Positions 1-6,104 of a DNA stretch of 7,573 bases are shown here, piece by piece (the stretch's first letter is position 1; the number at the start of each line of letters is the position of its first letter). Below the pieces are notes generated by a model, which was not told the DNA's origin, ran no database searches, and saw only the letters and a program-made list of their open reading frames with translations. The position numbers and the translations under genes were made by a program. The stretch spans positions 1 to 7,573 of the forward strand of contig DAOVVF010000021.1 in the NCBI GenBank assembly GCA_030632225.1. Reading direction: 5' to 3'. Origin of the DNA: Candidatus Parcubacteria bacterium (GTDB lineage: Bacteria; Patescibacteriota; Patescibacteriia; UBA1558; GWA2-36-10).

Positions 1-360
1 ATTAGACTACTATCTCTACCTGTGATTATAAAAGAAGCATTGCAAGAAGGTAGAATAACAGCTTCTCATGCTAAGCTAATTCTTAGTTATCCTACTAAAG
101 TAGAACAAGTAAAAATATTTAAAAAGATATTAAAGAATGATTTAACAGTACAAGCTTTACACGATATTACTAAAAAAGAAATAACAAGTAGAAAAGAAGC
201 TAAACCACCTGATCCAGTGCTTACTTCTTGGGAAGATAAGATTGCTAAATACTTGGGAGCTAAAGCAAAGATAGAAAAAAGAGGAGAAAGAGGCTCTATC
301 AAGATAACATTTTTTTCTCATGAAGAGCTTAAAAATATATTAGATAAACTGACTGAATAA
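1..360 (+). CDS. parB: Chromosome-partitioning protein ParB, C-terminal part (5' end outside window)
   Basis: This is the last 119 codons of a ParB/Spo0J protein, which loads on parS sites as a CTP-dependent clamp and works with ParA in chromosome segregation. The frame is open to the first base, and the residues encoded by bases 1-21 (IRLLSLP) match the conserved ParB helix-turn-helix region. The GTG at 22 is therefore an internal valine codon, not the start. The motif GRITASHAKLIL follows at visible residues 17-28 and is typical of the ParB DNA-binding domain. A linker rich in K, E and P leads to a C-terminal dimerisation domain (about residues 77-119), with the familiar pattern LGAKAKIEKRGERGSIKI followed by FFSHEELKNILDKL. 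The N-terminal CTPase domain and the neighbouring parA, if present, lie outside the window. The gene stops with TAA immediately before a hairpin and converges on relA. Family assignment is firm; integrity of the 5' half cannot be judged. Confidence 0.93.
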   Translation: MRLLSLPVIIKEALQEGRITASHAKLILSYPTKVEQVKIFKKILKNDLTVQALHDITKKEITSRKEAKPPDPVLTSWEDKIAKYLGAKAKIEKRGERGSIKITFFSHEELKNILDKLTE

Positions 361-389
361 AAAATAACCTGCTACTAGCAGGTTATTTT
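361..389. terminator. Bidirectional hairpin terminator between parB and relA
   Basis: A perfect 12-bp stem (361-372 paired with 378-389) encloses a 5-nt loop TACTA. It starts at the base after the parB TAA. On the plus strand the 3' arm ends in TTATTTTCTT; on the minus strand it continues into a run of six T (TTTTTTATT), so it can serve as an intrinsic terminator in both directions. The 3' arm contains the relA stop codon (383-385) and part of its last two codons, so it overlaps the relA coding end. Confidence 0.85.
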
Positions 390-1813
390 CTTAATTGGTT
401 CTTTATTTTAGCTTTAGCCATACTAGTGACTACTAGGTTCAGCCAATGAGGGCTAGGATACTTCCTACTCTTGTTAGTCATTATTTCTACTACATCACCT
501 GATTTAAGAGTAGTATCTAAAGAAGCTATTTGATCATTTATTTTAGAACCTATACATTGATTACCTATTTCAGTATGGATATAGTAAGCAAAGTCTAAAG
601 GAGTAGCATTTTCTGGTAGTTCAATAACATCACCTTTAGGTGTAAAGACAAAGATTTGGTTAGCAAATAGATCATGCTTAACGTGTTTAATAAATTCAGT
701 ATTGTCTGTAATAGCTTTTTGTATTTCAACTAAATGCTGTAACCAGCGAGGATGTTTTTTTCTCTTGCCTAGAATACCTAATTCTTTATAGCGACTGTGA
801 GCAGCTACACCGTACTCAGCTTCTTCATCCATAGTTCTAGTTCTAATCTGAAATTCAACTACTTTACCAAAGTCAGTAAAAACAGAAGTATGTAAAGATT
901 GATAGCCATTAGGTTTAGGTTGAGCTATGAAATCTTTGACCCTGCCTTTTAATGGAGACCATTTTTTGTGAATAATACCTAGTACAGAATAGCAATCAGC
1001 TACATCTTCAACAATTATTCTAATAGCTATTAGGTCATAGACCTTGTTAATATCTTTACCTTTGCGTAATAGTTTTTTGTAAATACTCCAGATACTTTTT
1101 ATCCTACCTTTTAGACTAACGTATTTTATATGATTCCTGATAATAGTTTTTTGAATATTTTTCTTTATTTTTTCAATATACTTTGTTTCAGTTTTTAACC
1201 TGTCAGCTATTAAGTCTTGTACCCATTCATATTCTTTAGGATAGACATAAGGGAAAGCTAGATCTTCTAATTTAGTTTTCATTCTAAACATGCCTAAACG
1301 ATTGGCTAGAGGAGCATATATATCTAAAGTCTCTTGAGCTATTCTTAATCTTTTTTCTTTGCGTACTCCTTCCAGAGTTTCCATATTATGCAATCTATCT
1401 GCTAGTTTAATGATAATAACTCTGAGGTCTTGGCTCATAGCTAAAAACATTTTACGAAGGTTTTCAGCATATCTTTCTAAACCACGATATTTAAGAGTGC
1501 CTAGCTTAGTAACTCCTTTAACTAGATTATATACTTCATTGCCAAAATTACTCTTTACATCTTCAAAACTAAAATCAGTATCCTCTGGTACATCATGCAG
1601 TAAAGCAGCGACAATAGTAGCAGTATCCATTTTCATACCAGCTAAAGTATGAGCTGCACTTAAAGAATGGTAAATATATTCTTCACCCGTTCTTCTTTTC
1701 TGTCCTTTATGAGCTTCTGAAGCAAAATGAAAAGCTTTCACAACTAGAGTGATGTCTTTATTACTATAGTTATTAACTATCAATTTTTTCTTTAAGTCTT
1801 CGAAAGTAATCAT
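383..1813 (-). CDS. relA: RelA/SpoT-family (p)ppGpp synthetase/hydrolase, short form ending after TGS
   Basis: This 476-aa cytosolic enzyme would make and degrade the alarmone (p)ppGpp. The N-terminal HD hydrolase domain (about 26-180) keeps H49, the pair H73-D74 in LLHDVPEDT with E77 and D78, and D139 and N143 in KLADRLHNM. The synthetase domain (about 225-345) keeps GRIKSIWSIYKK (236-247), YDLIAIRI (259-266), GRVKDFIAQPKPNGYQSLH (290-308), EFQIRT (320-325) and EYGVAAH (333-339). The motif RVKD (291-294) is the RxKD type associated with bifunctional Rel proteins, not the RelA-type ExDD. A TGS domain spans about 386-446. The protein stops about 30 residues later, so the helical, zinc-finger/RIS and ACT domains of typical RSH proteins of roughly 700-750 aa are absent. 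The ATG at 1811-1813 fits the family N-terminus; no Shine-Dalgarno is visible. It is probably monocistronic. One oddity is a proline (P76) where HDVVEDT is usual. Both activities are inferred from motifs. Confidence 0.95.
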   Translation of the reverse strand: MITFEDLKKKLIVNNYSNKDITLVVKAFHFASEAHKGQKRRTGEEYIYHSLSAAHTLAGMKMDTATIVAALLHDVPEDTDFSFEDVKSNFGNEVYNLVKGVTKLGTLKYRGLERYAENLRKMFLAMSQDLRVIIIKLADRLHNMETLEGVRKEKRLRIAQETLDIYAPLANRLGMFRMKTKLEDLAFPYVYPKEYEWVQDLIADRLKTETKYIEKIKKNIQKTIIRNHIKYVSLKGRIKSIWSIYKKLLRKGKDINKVYDLIAIRIIVEDVADCYSVLGIIHKKWSPLKGRVKDFIAQPKPNGYQSLHTSVFTDFGKVVEFQIRTRTMDEEAEYGVAAHSRYKELGILGKRKKHPRWLQHLVEIQKAITDNTEFIKHVKHDLFANQIFVFTPKGDVIELPENATPLDFAYYIHTEIGNQCIGSKINDQIASLDTTLKSGDVVEIMTNKSRKYPSPHWLNLVVTSMAKAKIKNQLRK

Positions 1814-1821
1814 AATAATAT

Positions 1822-1848
1822 ATTATAATTATATTTACTAAATAGCAA
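1822..1848 (-). promoter_or_regulatory. Candidate relA promoter with near-leaderless start
   Basis: On the minus strand a consensus -10 hexamer TATAAT (1822-1827) lies 8 nt before the relA ATG, and a second TATAAT abuts it upstream (1828-1833). A partial -35, TTGCTA (1843-1848), lies 15 bp from the nearer -10, which is a short spacer. The expected start falls within about 1-3 nt of the ATG, implying a leaderless or nearly leaderless mRNA. The region is so AT-rich that chance matches are possible. However, it is the only sequence between the topA terminator and relA, so a promoter is expected here. Confidence 0.5.
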
Positions 1849-1854
1849 GTATTT

Positions 1855-1876
1855 AAAAACCCCGCCTAAGCGGGGT
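1855..1876 (-). terminator. Intrinsic terminator of topA
   Basis: On the minus strand the sequence ACCCCGC-TTAG-GCGGGGT forms a perfect 7-bp GC-rich stem with a 4-nt loop (1859-1876). It is followed by T residues at 1858-1855, and with the last stem base this makes five T in a row. It lies 5 bp beyond the topA stop codon. This is the most GC-rich short element in an AT-rich area, which supports a real terminator and closes the dprA-yhhQ-folC-topA group. Confidence 0.9.
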
Positions 1877-1881
1877 AATTA

Positions 1882-4074
1882 TTATTTAGTATACTTACAG
1901 CTTTCACATTTCACTTTATCTTTAGCTGCATGCAGTAATAGTTGTTTACATTCTGGGCAGAGTTCACCAGTAGGTTTTGACCAGACAGCATGTTCACATT
2001 TAGGATATTGGTCACAAGCGTAAAAAGGTTTACCACGCTTAGTTCTTTTTTCTACAATTTCACCTTTACCGCATTCAGGACATTTAACACCTGTGCTAGT
2101 TTGAATGTTCTTAGTAGTTTTACACTTAGGATAATTAGAGCAAGCTAAGAACTTACCGAACCTACCTTGCTTAAAGACCATAGGGTTACCACATTTTTCA
2201 CAAACTTCTTTAGACTCTTCTGGTTCTTCAATTTCATGATCACCATTAATATGTTTAGTATTCTTACAATCAGGATAATTAGAGCAAGCTAGGAACCTGC
2301 CAAATCTACCTAATTTTTCTACCATAGGGCTTTTACATTTTTCACAGACCTCATCGGTAGCTTTTTCAGTAATCTCTTTTTTGTCTAATTCTTTTTCCTT
2401 CATAATTAAATTTTTAGCAAATGGATTATAAAATTCAGCAATGACTGGTTGCCATTCTCTTTCACTATGAGCTATATCATCTAAATCATCTTCCATTTTA
2501 GCTGTAAAATTGTAATCAACAATATCAGAGAAGTGTTCAACCAATAGATTAGTAACTATTGTCCCTATTTCAGTAGGTTTAAGTCTTTTTTCTTCTTTTT
2601 CTACATAATTTCTTTCAATAATAGTAGCAATAGTTGGAGCATAAGTAGATGGTCTACCAATACCTAAAGCTTCTAAAGCCTTGACTAAGCCTGCTTCTGA
2701 ATATCTGGCTGGCGGAACAGTAAAGTGTTGTAAACCTTCCAGCTTCTTTAGATCTAATTGATCACCTTTAGCCAAAGTAGGTAATAGCTCTTCTTTACTA
2801 TTAATTTGATATATAGCATGGAAACCATCAAATTTAATTACAGAACCAACAGCTTTAAGTGTCCATTTAGTATCTTTAGCTAGAATTTCAACAGTAGTTG
2901 TTTCACTTAAATAATTAGACATTTGAGAAGCAACAGCTCTTTGCCAAATTAAAGTATATATTTTATGTTGTTTAGGATTTAAATATGATTTAACAGATTC
3001 TGGATCGTTATTAACATCAGTAGGTCTAATAGCTTCATGAGCTTCCTGAGCTAGTTTAGATTTCTGTTTAAAGTTACGACCACCTTTGGCTATATATTTT
3101 TCACCAAGCTTATTAACTATATATTCGGAAGCTTGTTGTTTAAAAGTATCAGATAGAGTGACTGAATCAGTACGCATGTAGGTAATTAACCCAGCATGAC
3201 CTTGAGAACCAAGTTTAAGACCCTCATATAGCTGTTGAGCTAGCATCATAGTTTGTTTAGCTGAATAGCCAAAACGACGGTTAGCATCCTGTTGTAGAGT
3301 AGAGGTAGTATGTGGAGGAAAAGGAGATTTGCTATTTTGTTTAGCTTTTATTTCATCAACTACTAGTTGAGTTCCTTTAACATCTTTAACAGCTTGGGCA
3401 GCTTTTTCTTTATCAATATCAAATTTACCCAAAGGTTTGTTATCTTCTTTATGTAAAGCTACTTGGAATTTATTTTTATCTTTAGCAACTTCTCCTTCGA
3501 CAGTCCAATATTCTTCTGGCTTGAACTCTTCTCTTTCTGCTTCTCTTTCAACAATTAACCTTAAAGTTACAGATTGAACTCTGCCGGCAGATAATCCTTT
3601 AGCTACTTTTTTCCATAGTAGGGGAGATAGTTTGTAGCCTACTAATCTATCTAGAATACGACGAGCTTGTTGTGCATCAATTAAATTAGTATCTAAGTCT
3701 CTAGGATCATTTAATGCTTTTTCAATAGCTGATTTAGTAATTTCATGAAAAGAAATTCTTTTTTGTTTGTCAGCTGGTAGCTTTAATATTTGTTGTAGAT
3801 GCCAAGAAATAGCTTCTCCTTCACGATCTTCATCAGTAGCAAAGTAGACCATTTCAGCCTTCTTAGCTAGATTCTTTAGAGTAGTAACAGTCTTTTTAGC
3901 TCTAGTAGGTATAACATAGGAAGGTTCAAAATTATTCTCAACATCAACACCTAATTTACTTTTAGGTAAATCTCTGACATGACCAAAAGAAGAAACTACT
4001 TTATAGTCTTTTGGCAAAAAGCCAGTGATAGTTTTGGCTTTAGTTGGTGACTCAACGATAATTAGTTTTGACAT
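1882..4074 (-). CDS. topA: DNA topoisomerase I (type IA), four C-terminal zinc ribbons
   Basis: This 730-aa type IA topoisomerase relaxes negative supercoils by cutting one strand through a 5'-phosphotyrosine link. The TOPRIM domain (about 1-115) has LIIVESPTKAKTI with E8, and the acidic triad D81, D83 and E85 in ATDEDREGEAISWH. The core carries GLSAGRVQS (160-168), the active-site stretch LITYMRTDS (296-304) with catalytic Y299 and R301, EAHEAIRPT (344-352) and GIGRPSTYA (471-479). The C-terminus holds four Cys4 zinc ribbons: C577/C580/C597/C603, C625/C628/C645/C651, C665/C668/C687/C693 and C706/C709/C723/C726. The first two are near copies. E. coli TopA is 865 aa; this shorter length is normal for many bacteria. 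The ATG at 4072-4074 gives the canonical N-terminus MSKLIIVESP. It lies 24 bp after folC, has its own promoter, and ends in a strong terminator. All key residues are present. Confidence 0.98.
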   Translation of the reverse strand: MSKLIIVESPTKAKTITGFLPKDYKVVSSFGHVRDLPKSKLGVDVENNFEPSYVIPTRAKKTVTTLKNLAKKAEMVYFATDEDREGEAISWHLQQILKLPADKQKRISFHEITKSAIEKALNDPRDLDTNLIDAQQARRILDRLVGYKLSPLLWKKVAKGLSAGRVQSVTLRLIVEREAEREEFKPEEYWTVEGEVAKDKNKFQVALHKEDNKPLGKFDIDKEKAAQAVKDVKGTQLVVDEIKAKQNSKSPFPPHTTSTLQQDANRRFGYSAKQTMMLAQQLYEGLKLGSQGHAGLITYMRTDSVTLSDTFKQQASEYIVNKLGEKYIAKGGRNFKQKSKLAQEAHEAIRPTDVNNDPESVKSYLNPKQHKIYTLIWQRAVASQMSNYLSETTTVEILAKDTKWTLKAVGSVIKFDGFHAIYQINSKEELLPTLAKGDQLDLKKLEGLQHFTVPPARYSEAGLVKALEALGIGRPSTYAPTIATIIERNYVEKEEKRLKPTEIGTIVTNLLVEHFSDIVDYNFTAKMEDDLDDIAHSEREWQPVIAEFYNPFAKNLIMKEKELDKKEITEKATDEVCEKCKSPMVEKLGRFGRFLACSNYPDCKNTKHINGDHEIEEPEESKEVCEKCGNPMVFKQGRFGKFLACSNYPKCKTTKNIQTSTGVKCPECGKGEIVEKRTKRGKPFYACDQYPKCEHAVWSKPTGELCPECKQLLLHAAKDKVKCESCKYTK
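2104..2349 (-). repeat. Duplicated zinc-ribbon coding unit within topA
   Basis: Two units, 2248-2349 (residues 576-609) and 2104-2205 (residues 624-657), encode zinc ribbons identical at 26 of 34 positions by hand alignment. Both share the core GRFG(R/K)FLACSNYP. At DNA level a 20-bp stretch is identical at 2128-2147 and 2272-2291, spaced exactly 144 bp (48 codons). The two other ribbons downstream are much less alike. This looks like an in-frame duplication inside the gene, more recent than the divergence of the other ribbons, or one kept similar by conversion. Confidence 0.85.
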
Positions 4075-4083
4075 ATGGCTCTG

Positions 4084-4112
4084 ACTATAATAGATTGTTT
4101 ATTTTTTGTCAA
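4084..4112 (-). promoter_or_regulatory. Near-consensus sigma-70-type promoter of topA, near-leaderless
   Basis: On the minus strand a perfect -35 TTGACA (4107-4112) is followed by a 17-bp spacer and a -10 TATAGT (4084-4089, five of six consensus bases). The -10 ends 9 nt before the topA ATG, so transcription should begin about 2-5 nt upstream of the start codon, leaving no room for a Shine-Dalgarno. The -35 lies within the last codons of folC (L431 to K433). topA can therefore be transcribed independently of the upstream genes. Confidence 0.85.
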
Positions 4113-5403
4113 GCTTAAGGTGTTTAATAATATAGTCTTCTGGTATCCATTTGTTCCTTAATTCACCAGTTAAAAAGAAAGATCCAGTGATTAGCACTAA
4201 GTCATCTTTTTTAGCTAGTTTTAGGGCAGATTGTAGGGCTTGCCAGGGGTCATTATGGACTGCCATAGCTAGATTAGGCTTTATTTTCTTACTTCTTTTG
4301 TATAGTTCTCTTAGTTCAGCACTTTTTCTAAAGGTTACTAAGAATCTAGTTAGATAAATTTTGTTACTAATGGCTAATAGTTTTTTAAGGCTAGAGTTAT
4401 AGTTTTTAGTATGAGCAAAACCTAGAATGAGATAAAGTTTTTTATACTTTTGCTGTTTAATAAATTCAATTAAGTTATTTAACTTATCACTGTTATGAGC
4501 TCCGTCTAGAATGACCAAGGGATTCGTTTGTATGATTTCTTGTCGACAAGGTAAAGAAAATTTATTAATTACTGATTGTATATTTTTTGGTTTAATCTTC
4601 AACTCTTTCAGAATGTTTAAAGCTAGCTTTAAATTTTCTTTCTGTCTTTTAGTAGAAAAGTAATTATCTGTATTATATTCTTTAACTAAGTTTTCTAAAT
4701 TAATATACTTAGCTTTTTTCTTTGCACAGACTTTTTTAAATATCTTAATTAGTTTTTTATTCTTCTCAGTTGTTAAAAATTTACTGGCAGGTTTAATAAT
4801 TCCAGCCTTGTCTTTAGCTATTTTAATTTTAGTATTGCCTAAGAGATGAGTATGATCTAAACCAATATTGGTAATAGCTGTCACAAGTGGATGAGGAATT
4901 ACATTAGTAGCATCATGAGTACCACCACAACCAGTCTCTAGAATTACCCACTGACATTTTTGTTCTTTAAAGTGAATTAAAGCCAGAGCTAAAAAGGTTT
5001 CAAAGTAGGATAGAGGCTGAGTAGGAAACTGTACAAGATATTTGTCCAGGGCAGGCTTAACTTTTTTTTCTAGTATCTTATGTAATTGCTGAGGAGAAAT
5101 TAACTTGTTTTTAATCTGCACTTTCTCAATTGTGGTGGTAGCAAAAGGAGAAGTATATGAACCTACTTTTAAATTAGCATTAGACATTAGGTCTTGCAGT
5201 ATTCTAACAGTGGTTCCTTTACCGCTAGTACCAGCTATGTGAATAATCTTTATTTTCTTTTCGGGGTTACCTAGGAGTTTAAGAAAGTTTTTTAAGCGGG
5301 TAATAAAAATACTACGGTCATATAGACCAAGTAAGAATTCCTGCTTAGGAATATTAGCTAGAGATTCTAGAAACTTAATGTCTTGTTGATAGGTCTGGCT
5401 CAT
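4099..5403 (-). CDS. folC: FolC-type Mur ligase (folylpolyglutamate synthase / dihydrofolate synthase family)
   Basis: This 434-aa ATP-dependent ligase belongs to the family that adds glutamate to folates and, in bifunctional members, to dihydropteroate. Visible motifs are LLGNPEKKIKIIHIAGTSGKGTT with the P-loop at 58-65, YTSPF (83-87), ETGCGGTHDATNVI (156-169), ITNIGLDHTHLLGNTKIKIAKDKAGIIK (177-204, including H184 and K199), the C-terminal-domain ILDGAHN (298-304) and LVLITGSFFLTGELR (402-416). The order and spacing match FolC. Two signature motifs differ from the usual form as I know it: SPF where SPHL is common, and GGTHDATN where GGRLDATN is common. Substrate use may therefore differ, and I cannot tell dihydrofolate synthase from folylpolyglutamate synthase activity. 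The ATG at 5401-5403 lies inside the end of yhhQ (29-bp overlap), suggesting translational coupling; the N-terminus aligns well from there. No folate-synthesis genes are in view. Confidence 0.9.
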   Translation of the reverse strand: MSQTYQQDIKFLESLANIPKQEFLLGLYDRSIFITRLKNFLKLLGNPEKKIKIIHIAGTSGKGTTVRILQDLMSNANLKVGSYTSPFATTTIEKVQIKNKLISPQQLHKILEKKVKPALDKYLVQFPTQPLSYFETFLALALIHFKEQKCQWVILETGCGGTHDATNVIPHPLVTAITNIGLDHTHLLGNTKIKIAKDKAGIIKPASKFLTTEKNKKLIKIFKKVCAKKKAKYINLENLVKEYNTDNYFSTKRQKENLKLALNILKELKIKPKNIQSVINKFSLPCRQEIIQTNPLVILDGAHNSDKLNNLIEFIKQQKYKKLYLILGFAHTKNYNSSLKKLLAISNKIYLTRFLVTFRKSAELRELYKRSKKIKPNLAMAVHNDPWQALQSALKLAKKDDLVLITGSFFLTGELRNKWIPEDYIIKHLKLDKK

Positions 5404-6031
5404 TATTTTTTCTTAGCCATTTAATACCTAGATAAACGAAAGGAGTATCTATCAATGCTAGAATTATTTTCATAACATAGTAGGGTAGAATTAAATGCCA
5501 CATAAAAGCAAAATCAAATTGAGGAGCTACCTTGTAGAAAGCTAAGAAGATAAAGATAGTTGTGTCTATAAACTGGGAGACTATAGTTGATAGATTATTA
5601 CGTAGCCATAGATATTTACCTTTAGTTTTTTTCTTCCAAAAGCCAAAAGCCCAGATATCATGGAATTGAGATATGGCAAAAGCTATAACTGAAGCAATAA
5701 ACATACGAGAGCTAGTCTTGAAGATAGATACAAAGGCTTCATTGTTGGTAAATCTTTCAGCTGGACTAACCCAAACAGATATTTGGATGAAAATAAAGCT
5801 GAATATTAGAGCTATAGAGGTAGCCCAGATTAAATTAGCCACAAATTGTCTGCCTTTTACCTCTGTTAGCATATCAGTAATTAAAAAAGCTACTGGTACT
5901 AACCAAATGCCCATAGATACTGATAGAGAGGCAATATTAATTATTTTAATACCCACAATATTAGCTAATATCATGGAAGTAACAAAAATAATTTGTAAGA
6001 GAGTTATTTTCTTGTCTTGTGTAAATTTCAT
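5375..6031 (-). CDS. yhhQ: Queuosine precursor transporter, YhhQ/VUT family (COG1738)
   Basis: This 218-aa integral membrane protein belongs to the family whose E. coli member, YhhQ, imports the 7-deazaguanine precursors preQ0 and preQ1 used to make queuosine in tRNA. About six hydrophobic segments can be seen (near 9-30, 33-52, 62-88, 108-124, 146-168 and 177-204). Family-type polar motifs between them are DMLTEVKG (53-60), SQFHDIWAF (121-129), RNNLSTIVSQFIDTTIF (144-160) and LIDTPFVY (193-200). The charged loop KKKTKGK (133-139) is probably cytoplasmic. Length is typical. The start ATG (6029-6031) precedes MKFTQDKKIT, a short polar N-terminus leading into the first membrane segment; no Shine-Dalgarno is visible. 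The 3' end overlaps folC by 29 bp. No queuosine-synthesis or tgt gene is in the window, so salvage is inferred. The family is secure; the exact substrate is less so. Confidence 0.9.
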   Translation of the reverse strand: MKFTQDKKITLLQIIFVTSMILANIVGIKIINIASLSVSMGIWLVPVAFLITDMLTEVKGRQFVANLIWATSIALIFSFIFIQISVWVSPAERFTNNEAFVSIFKTSSRMFIASVIAFAISQFHDIWAFGFWKKKTKGKYLWLRNNLSTIVSQFIDTTIFIFLAFYKVAPQFDFAFMWHLILPYYVMKIILALIDTPFVYLGIKWLRKNNEPDLSTRH

Positions 6032-6064
6032 ATAGTTAACTTTAAAAATTAAAATACCTTAGTA

Positions 6065-6078
6065 CTTTAAATTTAAAG
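6065..6078. repeat. 14-bp AT palindrome between dprA and yhhQ
   Basis: CTTTAAATTTAAAG is a perfect palindrome in the 73-bp gap (6032-6104) between dprA and yhhQ. It contains only two G/C pairs, has no loop and lacks a following T-run on the minus strand, so it is a poor terminator. It could be a protein-binding site or chance in AT-rich DNA. I see no convincing promoter in the gap, which favours co-transcription of dprA and yhhQ. Confidence 0.4.
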
Positions 6079-6104
6079 ATTCATTTTGTAGTAAAGAGTT
6101 TCTT

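Noticed and set aside
22..24. GTG as the start codon of the first gene
   Set aside because: The frame is open to base 1, and the residues before the GTG (IRLLSLP) match ParB, so this is an internal valine.
87..302. 71-aa minus-strand reading frame opposite parB
   Set aside because: It lies entirely within the ParB C-terminal coding region, has no control signals, and its hydrophobicity arises from complemented Lys/Glu codons.
1359..1652. 97-aa plus-strand reading frame opposite relA
   Set aside because: It is antisense to the conserved HD domain, and the predicted peptide has no recognisable features. A shadow frame.
1814..1881. Small RNA or riboswitch upstream of relA
   Set aside because: The only structure is the topA terminator hairpin. 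The remaining bases fit a promoter, and no room is left for an aptamer.
4151..4357. 68-aa plus-strand reading frame opposite folC
   Set aside because: It is antisense to the conserved folC 3' end containing the GSFFLTGE motif. No independent support.
5673..6035. 120-aa plus-strand reading frame opposite yhhQ
   Set aside because: It lies antisense to a gene with clear family motifs, has no promoter or ribosome-binding site, and its composition reflects the complement of membrane-protein codons.
6065..6078. Palindrome as a terminator of dprA
   Set aside because: The stem is almost all A/T, has no loop and lacks a T-run after it on the minus strand.
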